Of a stretch of DNA of 64,000 nucleotides, positions 36,537 to 46,093 are shown piece by piece. The DNA is taken from contig CAYZGU010000039.1 in NCBI GenBank assembly GCA_964478165.1, forward strand, positions 62,001 through 126,000. Direction: 5' to 3'. Made by a program: the position numbers and the translations under genes. The notes beneath the pieces were generated by a model, which worked only from the letters and a program-made list of their open reading frames with translations, had not been told where the DNA came from and did no database searches. The stretch's first letter is position 1. The number at the start of each line of letters is the position of its first letter. The DNA comes from CAYZGU01 sp964478165 (GTDB taxonomy: Bacteria > Poribacteria > WGA-4E > JAJDTR01).

Positions 36537-37535
36537 GATGACTGTGTGCAGGTGCACAGGATGTTGCCATGAATGAGGGAACGAGAAATCGGAGAGAAGG
36601 AGAATTGTTGTTTCAGGGAGCACTTGTCAATGTTACTCACCGCACATTCACTTCTCCTACTCAATTCAAGTGCTTGCTCTAGATTCCCAATTGAAAGGAT
36701 ATAACATCATTACGCCTTTCAGAATAATCGATTTCATCCGAGTTGGTTAGTGAGTTCTACTGACGTTTAGAATTGGTCAAACTCAATGAGAAAATTGTTG
36801 TCACAACGTTGCTTATTGATTCGAAATCAATCAATTGCAAGGTCCTGTTCGAACCATATAGGGTTACGAGAATACTCCATCTGAAGCACTGAAGCAGGTA
36901 CGAGGGATGTGATTAACGCATTGAGTTTGTCCGGCTATTTCAAAATGGCCACAACTTCCGTTGATGTTTCAGAATTCTAAGAAGAGAACCGAAACGTAGC
37001 CATTCGTAACCTCATGGAATGATTGCTTGCATGCATCCCAAAACCACGTAAACTCACACTCATGAAGCTGGCGAAGGTATGGGTTCTATCGAAGATTAGA
37101 ATACGCCTGAAAAGTTGGAGGACATCGGCTTTAAATCTTTAAATAAAGACCAAACTTATGTCATTAGCGAAAAAAAACATCGAAGCAGTTCATGGCAGCT
37201 GTGAGATTGAGTCGATGTCGACGCTGTTCACTGTGTGAAAATAAGATTAGATGTAGACAATCATCCAATTTGTAGGAGGAGAGAAGATGGTTGCTCTTCT
37301 GGATTGGTCATACGGCGTTGAGCTCTGTTTTCCAGAATGAAGCGGGTCGGCAAACTTTTTCACGCTTATACATTCGATTCCCTGACGGAGTCAGAGTAGA
37401 TTTCCACTAGTGAAGTTTGCGAAATGTGCCAATCCTGAGTTGGCACAATCCTCATTATACCATTTTATGTTAGAACTGCGTCATTAAGAAGATTAATTGG
37501 CTTCCAATCATTTTCTCGGTTTGTTTCCAAGCGTC
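36537..37535. other. Gap between histidine kinase and GDPD genes
   Basis: About 1 kb with no supported gene. On the + strand a consensus AGGAGG (37274-37279) stands seven bases before an ATG at 37287, but that frame ends after 17 codons (37340), as if a gene start survives without its gene. Confidence 0.5.
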
Positions 37536-38291
37536 TTATCTTTCAATGTTGCTAACAAAAGATTTTATCTTTGGAACGTCATCGACCCAAAGGCCGGAGA
37601 TCTCGTTTCGCATTAGCCAATTGACATCGTGTTGTGTTTTTACAAATCCGGCTTCAATGTGAATTCCATGCGATCTTAGTTCATCTAGTTTGCGCCTGAG
37701 TGAACGCACAAAAAAGTTGTGGATGCGAAAGTGATTAAGCCCACTCCAACCAATAATTATTCTCTCTGCGCTGACGGTTTTGGCGATCTCGAGGAAATTT
37801 GCCATCGGATTTATTATGATGGCACTCGTTTGCATCTTGGGTTCACATTTCTTTACTTTGAGTAGCAACTCGCGGTGCGAAGAGAATGTCAAAAAGCTTA
37901 CCTTATCTAGGAGATTAAACCTCCTTACGCGATCTATAACAATCGCGATAAGTGCCTCTGAGCTCTGCTTTGGTTCGATGAAGCAAGGTAATTTCGTTGC
38001 CTGAACGAAAGATAACATTTCATCAAGATGGGCAACGGGTTCAGCAGAGTTCAATACCTTCAGGGTTCTAACCTCTTCCCAGTCTAAGTTCCGAAGAGGT
38101 CTTGAACATCCTGTTACAGATTGAATGTCGTCATCATCGAATTTTGTGTGAATCAGGACAGGTTCATTATCTTTGGTAAGGCACACATCACATTCGAAGG
38201 CGTCCGCATTGTCGTCAAACGCGCGTTGAAAGGCAGCAATGGTGTTTTCGGGTCCGCGGTCCATTCCGCCACGGTGCGCAAGTATGTTCAT
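37536..38291 (-). CDS. Glycerophosphodiester phosphodiesterase family protein
   Basis: 251 residues with a GDPD TIM barrel: HRG at 6-8, Glu15-Asn16 (PENT), Glu33 and Asp35 (ECDV), His48 (LIHT), Glu102 in FIEPK, and W-V-DDVP near the end. These supply the metal site and both catalytic histidines (His6, His48). The residue after His48 is Thr rather than the usual Asp, a mild deviation. No signal peptide, so probably cytosolic. It would split deacylated phospholipid head groups to glycerol 3-phosphate and an alcohol. Confidence 0.88.
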   Translation of the reverse strand: MNILAHRGGMDRGPENTIAAFQRAFDDNADAFECDVCLTKDNEPVLIHTKFDDDDIQSVTGCSRPLRNLDWEEVRTLKVLNSAEPVAHLDEMLSFVQATKLPCFIEPKQSSEALIAIVIDRVRRFNLLDKVSFLTFSSHRELLLKVKKCEPKMQTSAIIINPMANFLEIAKTVSAERIIIGWSGLNHFRIHNFFVRSLRRKLDELRSHGIHIEAGFVKTQHDVNWLMRNEISGLWVDDVPKIKSFVSNIER

Positions 38292-38339
38292 GCCTGGCTC
38301 CTTGTTCTGTCAAAATACTTGAGGTACAGATGTGGCGGG

Positions 38340-38374
38340 TTGTATAACGTTGCGTTTACCGCTACGTTATACAA
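38340..38374. repeat. 11-bp perfect inverted repeat upstream of the GDPD gene
   Basis: TTGTATAACGT (38340-38350) and ACGTTATACAA (38364-38374) are exact reverse complements; inside, GCG/CGC adds three more pairs around a five-base loop. It begins about 50 bases upstream of the GDPD start, without a T-run, so an operator or leader hairpin fits better than a terminator. Confidence 0.6.
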
Positions 38375-38816
38375 TTTCAGTTTCTGTTGCTGAATGCACG
38401 TAATATCATTCATCGCTATTCCTCATTTGCCGTCGTTTTGAATGCCTCACCGAATTTGCACAATTGAGAACGGGCGTATTGACAATTTTCACGGACTACT
38501 TCTTTCGAGGCGATGAGCTCAATCGGGGCTGAACAGAGTCTACTGCCATTCCACTGAAGCAAAACATGTAGGCCAATCCAAAGAATGTTCGTCATTTAGA
38601 TAGTTCGTGAGAGACTAACTTCAAGTGGAATAGGATGTTCCGCGACGAGTTTGAATCGGTGGACCTGTTGAGTCCTAATCTCTCAAACCTTGAACAAATA
38701 GTCGCCTGGAATTCGCCGATGGACGTTGCCTTCTTCAGAACCTGTTAGGCTTATTCAAGCCGCTCGGATTATAGCATGGGTAAAAAAAACTTGCAATTGT
38801 TTTCCGGAGAAATTCA

Positions 38817-38846
38817 TTGACATATTTATCTTGTTCCTGTTATGAT
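38817..38846 (+). promoter_or_regulatory. Sigma-70 promoter of the TPR-propeller gene
   Basis: A perfect TTGACA (38817-38822), an 18-base spacer and TATGAT (38841-38846). The start near 38853 leaves a leader of about 130 bases before the ATG at 38982. Confidence 0.7.
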
Positions 38847-38981
38847 TATCGCCTGAAGTAGTGCTGGTTTAACTTGCTATGAAAGCTTCCGTAGCCGTCC
38901 CCATAGATCGCAAGAATTTGAAAGCAACTGGAATAAATTAATTCCATAAAGACCGGTATTCTCTGACAAAGGAACATCGCC

Positions 38982-41042
38982 ATGCAAGATAGGACGAATG
39001 TTAATGTTGGACCGCGAGTAATAGCGGCGTTACTGATTCTGTTCGCGAGCGTTGGCCATAGCCAAGAACGGTATGCTTCCCTTTATCTGGAAAACGGAGA
39101 TAGGGTTACGGGACGCTGGCTTGAATCTGATGAAGTAACGGTCCAAGTTATGTTTCAAGGGGAAAAATTGTCGGTCGATTTAGACCAGATTCTGACCGTT
39201 CGTTTTGCGTTAGACGCAAGTCTAATTCCAGATGCTATCGCTGAAAAGCACTTTCGTAATGGCAAGGCGCTTTTGGATTTGGGACTCCGAAACGAGGCGA
39301 GAGGACAATTTCTGCGAGCCATCGAAGAATTTCCTAAGTACGCTGATGCACACTACAAACTTGGTCAACTTTTGGAGGAGGATGGCGAAGCCGGTAGGGC
39401 ATTGGAGTGTTTTGGACGCGTCGCTAGGATTGACTCGCAATCGTACGATCTGGCCGCGGTTTTCAAGAATGCAGGTGACAGATATCTTGAGTCGGGACAA
39501 TACCGTGAGGCTGTAGATGCGTACTTGCTTTTGTTCGATCATTACGCATCCCATCCTGAGGCCGCATACGCTGGTTACACTTCGGGATTCACATTGTACG
39601 AGAGATTGGATGCAGCTTCTGAAGGGCTAAAGGTGCTTCAGGAGGCGAATCGGCGCTACCCACTAGCAAGTGGCTCGACAAGGGGAGAATTCCTTATTGG
39701 TGTCTTACTGTCGAAGGTCGGGCAGCCCCAAATTGCTGCCGAGAAACTCACACAATTTGTTCAGACCCGTCCGGATAGTCAGTGGCTTGACGATGCATAT
39801 GTGCATCGGGGGGATGCCTATCTGCAACTTCGGAGAAATGGGGACGCGCTTTCTGACTTTAATACGGCCTATGGCATGACGACGGATCCACGTCTCAGAG
39901 CATTGATACAGAAAAAGCGGGAGGAGAGCGCATGGACGGTGTATACGGTGTCGGATAATCTTCCAAGCAACGATATCCAAGCCGTGGCGATCGATGGGAG
40001 TCACCTGTGGGTTGGAACAGCAAAGGGTTTGGCAAAATTCGACGTAGGTTTAGGCACATGGCAGTTCCTTCCTGAAGCTGGCATCGAGTCCATCAATGAA
40101 CTCGATACGCATGTTCAATTGGACGTTCGTGCACTAGCTGTATACTCGTTGAAGGGGAATCGCCCAATTGCGATCGAATCTATGTCGAACGATTCTGTTA
40201 TCGATAGACCGGTTGATCCGCCTGGTGTTGATGCGCTTCCGATAGATGATTCGAAGATGGATGAGTTGTTTGTCGAAGGAAATGAATTATGGATCGGCAC
40301 ACTCAATCATGGTGTAATTCGGTACAGCACGAAGGCGGGTTCATTTATCAATTACAGCAGTTTGAACGGATTGCCGCACAATCAGGTTTTCGACATCAAA
40401 TTTGGTACGGACGACGTGTGGGTTGGTACATTTTCAGGTGCTGCGCGATTCTCCCGAGCAACCGAGCGTTGGACGGTATATAACCGAGAGGAGGATGGGT
40501 TGCCGGCTGATGATATTGTTGCCTTGGCTATTACGCCTAAAACTGTATGGGCTGGCACTTCAGAAGCTGGTATCGCCGTGTTTGATCTCGCATTTGATGT
40601 CTGGCGGAGTATCGATGCTAGCGAGCTAATTCCCAATGTGATGGGTAACTCAATTGTGAGTTTCGACGTTGAGGGACAAGATGTTTTTTTTACTTGGTAT
40701 AGTAAGCAGGAAAAATCGAATGGCTACGGATATGTCGACTGGGAAGGCCTTGGAGGTGAGGGGTTCTCAGTCATGCAGAGTGCCGATATCGTACCTGTTG
40801 AAAATATTCATGTTGCCGTTAGTGGAGTAGGTGGTGAACCGAATTCGCCAACGTTGTGGATTGCAACCAATGACGGAGTGTATTTTCGTTCTGCTGGGTC
40901 GTGGGATTCCATTGGTTATCCTGTCGATCAGATTGGGGATAGCGCCCGCATCAATTGCATCGTACTCAGTGCGGATAGCGCTTGGATTGGCACTTCGAAC
41001 GGACTCGCTAAAATCAGCGCTAATACGTTGGGCGTGCGTTGA
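38982..41042 (+). CDS. Exported TPR and beta-propeller protein
   Basis: 686 residues. A signal peptide (about 1-29, ending SVGHSQ) is followed by a short beta domain (LYLENGDRVTGRW), about five tetratricopeptide repeats (85-310), then a propeller built of 'two-component regulator propeller'-type blades with the recurring W-[VI]-G-T motif: WVGTAKGLAKF, WIGTLNHGVIRY, WVGTFSGAARF, WAGTSEAGIAVF, WIATNDGVYF and WIGTSNGLAKI. There is no kinase or membrane segment after the blades, so it is a free periplasmic or surface protein, probably binding rather than catalytic. AAAGGA lies eight bases before the ATG. Ligand unknown. Confidence 0.85.
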   Translation: MQDRTNVNVGPRVIAALLILFASVGHSQERYASLYLENGDRVTGRWLESDEVTVQVMFQGEKLSVDLDQILTVRFALDASLIPDAIAEKHFRNGKALLDLGLRNEARGQFLRAIEEFPKYADAHYKLGQLLEEDGEAGRALECFGRVARIDSQSYDLAAVFKNAGDRYLESGQYREAVDAYLLLFDHYASHPEAAYAGYTSGFTLYERLDAASEGLKVLQEANRRYPLASGSTRGEFLIGVLLSKVGQPQIAAEKLTQFVQTRPDSQWLDDAYVHRGDAYLQLRRNGDALSDFNTAYGMTTDPRLRALIQKKREESAWTVYTVSDNLPSNDIQAVAIDGSHLWVGTAKGLAKFDVGLGTWQFLPEAGIESINELDTHVQLDVRALAVYSLKGNRPIAIESMSNDSVIDRPVDPPGVDALPIDDSKMDELFVEGNELWIGTLNHGVIRYSTKAGSFINYSSLNGLPHNQVFDIKFGTDDVWVGTFSGAARFSRATERWTVYNREEDGLPADDIVALAITPKTVWAGTSEAGIAVFDLAFDVWRSIDASELIPNVMGNSIVSFDVEGQDVFFTWYSKQEKSNGYGYVDWEGLGGEGFSVMQSADIVPVENIHVAVSGVGGEPNSPTLWIATNDGVYFRSAGSWDSIGYPVDQIGDSARINCIVLSADSAWIGTSNGLAKISANTLGVR

Positions 41043-41083
41043 AGTGTGAGGATTCGCCGCTCATATTGATTGGGAACGGATTC

Positions 41084-41215
41084 ATGAAATTGACGTATTT
41101 CTGTTTCTCACTTTCAATTGTTGCTTTTCTGGGGCTGGTCTTAGGCATAGGAGGGTTGTATCGTGCTCTTGATTCTTCACAGGTGCATCAGGATTACTCG
41201 CTAAACAGTCGTTAG
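41084..41215 (+). CDS. Possible small membrane protein
   Basis: A 43-codon frame 41 bases after the propeller gene. It starts at an ATG with GGGAA seven bases upstream and encodes one clear hydrophobic helix (FSLSIVAFLGLVLGIGGLY) followed by a polar tail. It has the make-up of a small single-span protein, but there is no homology I can name. Could be a chance frame. Confidence 0.4.
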   Translation: MKLTYFCFSLSIVAFLGLVLGIGGLYRALDSSQVHQDYSLNSR

Positions 41216-41643
41216 GAATCGGTCAGTAAATCGGTGGCGGTCACGTCTGGAGATTGAATGCTAGAGAAGCGTCGTCTTTTCTTGTAGCTAATGTGCGGTT
41301 TAAGAATGTACTGCAGTGAAGATCAGGACGTTGAACAGTGCGCATCGCAGATGTCTGAGAGATTTTGCGGTTGGGTTGTTGAAGACTTCTGGTTTCGCTA
41401 TGCTAAACGGATTTTTCTAGTGTCTACTCCTTCCGATGTTCATTCATTCTCTGGCACCGATTTCCCGAGGAGTTTCGTATTGCATACTCGGATCCGGCAG
41501 CCCTACTCGAAGCAGGGGTTACTGTACATCGAGTACAGATATCGGATAGGTTGTGAAACTTGGAGTTTCTTTGGCATTGAATTTGGAGCGAGGTTGCCAC
41601 TAAAGGTTTTTGCCACATTAATTATAAGGAGAAAACGAATCTA
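41216..41643. other. Gap before argD
   Basis: 428 bases. An open frame on the + strand (41291-41644) has no ribosome-binding site and no recognisable family. AAGGAG at the end of the gap is about a dozen bases before the argD ATG, a little far but the likely site. Confidence 0.5.
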
Positions 41644-42834
41644 ATGACTACAGCCGAAATTAAGGCAATGGCGACAGACTATATTATGAATACCTATGGG
41701 GATCGTGACTTAGCCTTTGTTCGCGGCGAAGGTCCATATCTTTGGGATGCCGACGGGACAAAGTACCTGGATTTTCTGGGTGGGCTAGCGGTTAACGGTC
41801 TGGGACATTGTCATCCAAATGTCGTGGCAGCGATTCGCGAGCAAGCAGCAACGCTATTGCATGTATCTAACCTCTACTATATTGAACCACAGGCAAAGTT
41901 GGCGAAACTCCTGATTGATAATTGTGAACTCGATAAGTGTTTTTTCTGCAATAGTGGTGCGGAGGCGAATGAGGCGGCGATTAAATTGGCCAGGAAACAT
42001 TCCAAAGATCAAGGCCGAAGCGACGCCTACGAAATAATTACGATGGAAAATTCGTTTCACGGCCGGACAATGGCTACCATTACGGCAACCGCGCAGAGAA
42101 AATATCACGAAGGCTTTGAACCAATGGTTCCCGGTTTTACGTATGTACCGTTTGACGATCTTCGCGAAACGGAGGCTGCTATTACTGAAAGGACGTGTGC
42201 GATTCTTGTGGAAGCGATTCAGTCCGAAGGGGGTGTAAATACGCCCAGCGACGGATATATTCAAGGGTTACGGGACCTTTGTGACGCAAATGGCCTCCTT
42301 CTCATTCTTGATGAGGTTCAGACCGCAATGGGCCGTTTGGGGACGTTTTTCGGCTATCAGTGTTATGGTGTTGTCCCAGATGTTCTGACGATGGCTAAAT
42401 CGCTCGGTGGTGGTGTTCCGATTGGTGCTATGCTTGCGAAGGAACATGTCGCAGATAGTTTCGTTCCCGGTACACACGCAGCAACGTTCGGAGGAAATCC
42501 GCTGATTACCGCGGCGGCGTATGCAACCGTTCAGACAGTTATTAACGAGAATTTGGCTTCCAATTCTGCGAAAATGGGTGATTACCTAACACGTCAGTTG
42601 CTAGAACTTAAGGAAAACTATCCGATTCACGAGATTCGGGGCAGGGGTTTGTTGCGAGGTTTGGTCATGTCGGTGGATGCGAAGCTGCTTGCGGCCAAGT
42701 GCATTGAGAACGGTTTAATTACAATATGTACTAATGACTATGTCCTCCGCTTCCTGCCGCCGGTGAATATAACACGGTCGCATGTTGACGAAGCGGTTTC
42801 CATTCTCAAGGCCTCGATGGCAGAAGTTTTGTGA
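41644..42834 (+). CDS. argD: Acetylornithine aminotransferase
   Basis: PLP-dependent class III aminotransferase of 396 residues, expected to convert N-acetylglutamate 5-semialdehyde to N-acetylornithine in arginine synthesis. Markers: GGLAVNGLGHCHP near 46-58, NSGAEANEAAIKLAR (103-117), SFHGRT (137-142), Asp223 in ILDEVQ, and the PLP lysine Lys252 in MAKSLGGGVPIGA. Length and motifs fit ArgD better than 4-aminobutyrate transaminase, but no other arg genes are in the window to confirm, so lysine- or succinyl-type activity cannot be excluded. A LolB-like lipoprotein gene follows after 27 bases. Confidence 0.88.
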   Translation: MTTAEIKAMATDYIMNTYGDRDLAFVRGEGPYLWDADGTKYLDFLGGLAVNGLGHCHPNVVAAIREQAATLLHVSNLYYIEPQAKLAKLLIDNCELDKCFFCNSGAEANEAAIKLARKHSKDQGRSDAYEIITMENSFHGRTMATITATAQRKYHEGFEPMVPGFTYVPFDDLRETEAAITERTCAILVEAIQSEGGVNTPSDGYIQGLRDLCDANGLLLILDEVQTAMGRLGTFFGYQCYGVVPDVLTMAKSLGGGVPIGAMLAKEHVADSFVPGTHAATFGGNPLITAAAYATVQTVINENLASNSAKMGDYLTRQLLELKENYPIHEIRGRGLLRGLVMSVDAKLLAAKCIENGLITICTNDYVLRFLPPVNITRSHVDEAVSILKASMAEVL

Positions 42835-42861
42835 AGTGTAAGGAGGGTTGGGGATTCTGAG

Positions 42862-43734
42862 ATGGATTATCTAGTATTTCCTTCTTCTTACCACGAAGTA
42901 CGTGGCATATCCCGCGTTGCACGCTTGAGAAATTTCGTTCTCTTGATTGTTGCTGCTGCTTTAATACTTGCGGGATGTAGTAGTTCAAAGACAAAGTTTC
43001 GATTGTCTCGTCCTGATGCCCACGCACTGGATTCCATCCTAGCAGCACTGAGGCTAAATTACGACTTGACGTCGACGCTAAGAATTCCGCACATGGTTGT
43101 GACCATTGAGGATAAGAATAGCAAGGAAGAAGTACGCGAATCACTTTGGTACAAACAATCTCCGAAGGATGGCGAGCTTTTGCACATTCAGGCACTCGGG
43201 CCATTGAATGAACCCCGAGTGATTGTCATCGCGGCACGAAAACATTTCCTTCTCTATTTCCATAATGAACAGGAGGCACTCTTTAGGCCGCTTGCGGATG
43301 GTGTGCTAAGTGAAATCTTTGGAATGGATTTGAGGATTTCGGACGTTCGGAGCGCGATTTTCGCTAATCCATTCCTTGATGGTCGCACGGATGCCTTGGA
43401 ATTAGCGTCCACGGGTGGCAAATACGTTGTTCAACGTCCCGGTGTTAAGGACGGTCAAATCGAAAAAATAGAAATCTTAGTTCAGGAAAATGAACCAATT
43501 GTTAGCGACTGGACTATTCAAGATAAACGTGGCCGAATTATTCAACGGACTATATTCTCCGACTATCGCGATGCTGATGGAATTCTTCGTCCCCATCAAG
43601 TCGAGATAGAGCGTCAACTTGAGCACACACGCGTTGTTTTACAACTTTCCAAACCAGAGATCAATGGTGATGTCAGTGACAGCAAGTTTGACTTCGAACC
43701 GTTCCTTTCTCAGGCGCTAAAGATTCGGACTTGA
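42862..43734 (+). CDS. LolB-like outer-membrane lipoprotein
   Basis: 290-residue predicted lipoprotein. The lipobox LILAGC places the acylated cysteine at 39, after a basic stretch and a hydrophobic helix. The body has the alternating-strand pattern of the LolA/LolB-like (DUF4292) unclosed barrel: WYKQSPKDGELLHIQALGP, LLYFHNEQEALFRP, and SDYRDADGILRPHQVEIE. LolB inserts lipoproteins into the outer membrane. Position just before ispE, as in the proteobacterial lolB-ispE pair, supports this, although a long gap separates them here. Confidence 0.65.
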   Translation: MDYLVFPSSYHEVRGISRVARLRNFVLLIVAAALILAGCSSSKTKFRLSRPDAHALDSILAALRLNYDLTSTLRIPHMVVTIEDKNSKEEVRESLWYKQSPKDGELLHIQALGPLNEPRVIVIAARKHFLLYFHNEQEALFRPLADGVLSEIFGMDLRISDVRSAIFANPFLDGRTDALELASTGGKYVVQRPGVKDGQIEKIEILVQENEPIVSDWTIQDKRGRIIQRTIFSDYRDADGILRPHQVEIERQLEHTRVVLQLSKPEINGDVSDSKFDFEPFLSQALKIRT

Positions 43735-44712
43735 GAGGACACATGTAACAGACACAAACCGTTACATGATTTCATGGGAGAAGCAAGGATTGCCATCATA
43801 ACGCTTCTTTAGGCCTTACTCGGTCAAGAATGCTGGTGAAGTCGTTTTTGGATCGACAGCAAGGCTGACTCTAACGAGCTTCACGTGCCGATTAGCTGTG
43901 CAAATGGGTTAGGACCCGGAAGATGTTGGTACCATTGCCAAACCCTTCAACGCGAGTTCTCAGGGGTAACTGTGAGAGGAAAATCGTGGGGGATTTTATG
44001 GAGTTCGTGATGGGCGTTATTGGTCGTTTCCATGGGATTGCTTGTCAATATTCGTTGTGCATGTGGAAGCCTCCGACATCTTGTGTATGAGATTTTATGT
44101 CAATTTTGATCCCATGCCTGAAACATAACAGATGCGTATGACATTGCCATTATATCGCAGGGATAGGGGTTACACCAGAGGTGACAATTCTGGAGGGACG
44201 GTAAAGAGAGTTGGGAGGCCTAAGTGTGATTGCAGTGGGTGGCAGGAAGCGCTGCTGCATGTCACCCACTGCACTGGTTTTGGGTGTTCCGGAATGTTAG
44301 AGAAAGAGATGTCACGAACTCTGTCTGTAAAAGTGTTTTTGAATCGGCCTGTGGTGCCGACAATGATGTTAACGCAATATCGTCGATTTCGCATCCATAA
44401 TTGAGAGATTATCGCTGAATCATTGGTGCTGTTTGCCGGTGGAAGATTGCCTGAGACTAACCTGTTTTAGGTTTTCGTGAAGGGAGTGGAGAGCGACATC
44501 GACAACCAGAAAGACTGTGGTATCTTCTGCCCAATCGTCACTTATGTGGTTCCGAAGAACAGGTTATGCTTGAGACTGAAGGGGTTAGGTCGCATCTTTT
44601 CGTGCCAGAAATTCGGATCTAGTGGTGGCTGGCAAGTGTTGGCTCTGTGGGGTGTTTGTGTTCACCGTATCTGACACGCGGTTCTAAATCGGAGGAAGGA
44701 CGCCTGAGGATT
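43735..44712. other. Gap between the LolB-like gene and ispE
   Basis: About 980 bases without a supported gene. Just after the LolB-like stop, CATGTAAC/GTTACATG (43742-43768) could form a small hairpin, and a larger one lies at 44231-44273. Short protein-like runs exist on the + strand but in broken frames with no family I can name. GGAGGA (44691-44696) precedes ispE. Confidence 0.5.
44231..44273. repeat. Hairpin with 11-bp perfect stem
   Basis: TGCAGTGGGTG (44231-44241) pairs exactly with CACCCACTGCA (44263-44273), and three further pairs (one G-T) extend the stem inwards. The loop is 15 bases. No long T-run follows. Possible terminator remnant or small-RNA element. Confidence 0.5.
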
Positions 44713-45594
44713 ATGTCGGATTCACTGCGTGTACGTGCGCACGCAAAAATTAACCTATATCTCAACGTTACTGGTAAGCGTGCCGATGGTTACCATGACG
44801 TCGAGACAATTTTTCACTCAGTCCAACTCCACGACGATGTAATTATCCGTAAACAAGCGTGTCCGGGTATCTCAATATTTTGTGAGCATCCCCTGATACC
44901 GCGTGATGATCGAAATCTTGCTTACCGCGCAGCGCAACTGTTCATGGCATACACCGGTATCCGGCATGGCGTGGGGATTTCAATTGTCAAAAGAATACCT
45001 ATTGCTGCGGGACTTGCTGGTGGCAGTGCGGATGCGGCTGCGGTCCTTTGGGGCATGAATAGACTTTTTGACTTGGGTGTGAAGCAGATAGATTTGATGC
45101 GATTAGGTAAACAGTTGGGCGCAGATGTGCCGTTCTGTCTTCTTGGTGGTGCGGCACTTGGCCGTGGAGTCGGTGAACTTCTGACCCCATTGTCAGCTAT
45201 GGATGACGTGTGGATTGTTCTTGGAAATCCCGGGTTTGAAGTAAGTACGGCGTGGGCCTTCCAGAATCTCGATTTTCCGTTGACGAACCCACCCCAAGAT
45301 GTTATAATTCCGATTCGCTATGTGGAGACAGGTGATGTTCGTGGTGTAGCAGGGAACATGTATAACGCCCTCGAAGGTTGTGTGTTTCCGAAATATCCTC
45401 AGATTGAAGCGCTTAAAACTAAGTTTTCGGACTATGGTGGTAGCTATGGCGCTTTGATGTCTGGTACTGGAGCAACTGTGTTTTCACTCGTGCAGGATGG
45501 GAATCTAGCACATCAGATGGCCGGCTCATTCGGAAGTGAATGGAGTTTTTGTACGGCAACAGCCACAAGTAAAACTAGCTTGTGCATTGCATAG
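44713..45594 (+). CDS. ispE: 4-diphosphocytidyl-2-C-methyl-D-erythritol kinase
   Basis: GHMP-fold kinase of the non-mevalonate (MEP) isoprenoid pathway. 293 residues from the ATG at 44713; a GTG-started frame from 44647 adds an unlikely Cys-rich leader. Motifs: AKINLYLNVTGKRADGYHDVE at the N-terminus, the ATP loop PIAAGLAGGSADAAAV and the C-terminal GALMSGTGATVFSL. GAGGA lies close to the ATG, with a further GGAGGA upstream. The stop codon directly abuts tRNA-Gln. The window also holds ispG of the same pathway. Confidence 0.94.
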   Translation: MSDSLRVRAHAKINLYLNVTGKRADGYHDVETIFHSVQLHDDVIIRKQACPGISIFCEHPLIPRDDRNLAYRAAQLFMAYTGIRHGVGISIVKRIPIAAGLAGGSADAAAVLWGMNRLFDLGVKQIDLMRLGKQLGADVPFCLLGGAALGRGVGELLTPLSAMDDVWIVLGNPGFEVSTAWAFQNLDFPLTNPPQDVIIPIRYVETGDVRGVAGNMYNALEGCVFPKYPQIEALKTKFSDYGGSYGALMSGTGATVFSLVQDGNLAHQMAGSFGSEWSFCTATATSKTSLCIA

Positions 45595-45666
45595 TGGGCG
45601 GTGGCCAAGCGGTAAGGCACGGCTCTTTGGAAGCCGCATTCGTAGGTTCGAGTCCTACCCGCCCAG
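45595..45666 (+). tRNA. tRNA-Gln (UUG anticodon)
   Basis: 72 bases forming a full cloverleaf. The acceptor stem TGGGCGG (45595-45601) pairs with CCGCCCA (45659-45665), with discriminator G at 45666. The anticodon stem/loop CGGCT-CTTTGGA-AGCCG has TTG at positions 34-36, and the T-arm is TAGG-TTCGAGT-CCTA. U1-A72 is typical of tRNA-Gln. CCA is not encoded. It begins at the base right after the ispE stop codon, so it must be processed from the ispE transcript or have a promoter inside ispE. Confidence 0.96.
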
Positions 45667-46093
45667 CATTTCAGAAACGATTTGTTGTCTTACATCTGCT
45701 CTTCGTGGGCGTGTTCGCCCGTCTTCGATCGCTGCTTCCCATCCTCAGTTCAGTGAGCTGCTTGCTGGCGTGAACAACGGATTCTGGTGTCCGACGCTGC
45801 AGCTGACGTCGCGCTAACGTCGCGTTGTAGAAATCGCAAAAGAAGATTCTGAGTGAGGTTGCTGGTGTTTTCGGTGAATTTTCAAGTAAAGAGCACAGCT
45901 TGGCGAGCCTCATTTTGTGTTATGTGCTAGAATTTCGGACCGAATGTTCGTGTCGTCCTTGTATGGAAACACTCTGTGGTGTGGTGTTGGAGCTGGAATG
46001 GGGATAATACTTGTAGCTGAGATGTATTTCAATCCTCCGATTGACTACAATGGAGTCGAATTTTAGAGAAAAATCTGAGTAGGAGTAACGTAC
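45667..46093 (+). other. Gap where prs is usually found
   Basis: 427 bases between tRNA-Gln and rplY. In the widespread ispE-tRNA-Gln-prs-rplY-pth order, prs lies here. I found no intact gene and no convincing Prs fragment. A short hairpin GGGCG-TGTT-CGCCC (45707-45720) after the tRNA may be a weak terminator. TTGACT at 46041 is a poor promoter candidate for rplY. Confidence 0.5.

Larger units (their letters stand above)
38292..38981. other. Divergent intergenic region, GDPD and TPR-propeller genes
   Basis: 690 bases. It contains an 11-bp inverted repeat (38340-38374) in front of the GDPD gene and a strong promoter (38817-38846) for the + strand gene. No protein-coding feature seen in the rest. 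Confidence 0.6.

Noticed and set aside
36450..36623. N-terminal extension of the histidine kinase
   Set aside because: It would place a perfect 21-bp inverted repeat inside the coding sequence and adds residues unlike the family; the ATG at 36449 begins right before the first membrane helix.
36789..36875. tRNA-Ser-like stretch: ATTGA-TTCGAAA-TCAAT as an anticodon arm (CGA) followed by GTTCGAACC
   Set aside because: The T-stem pairs only two of five positions, no D-arm or acceptor stem can be drawn, and the flanks do not match. At best a chance likeness or a very old remnant.
41291..41644. 117-codon open frame before argD
   Set aside because: No ribosome-binding site, no signal or domain, odd composition; its stop merely overlaps the argD ATG.
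45667..46093. Possible prs remnant in the slot between tRNA-Gln and rplY
   Set aside because: Short runs such as LLFVGVFARLRSLL vaguely recall Prs, but no characteristic block (PRPP loop, GYARQDRK) is present in any frame.
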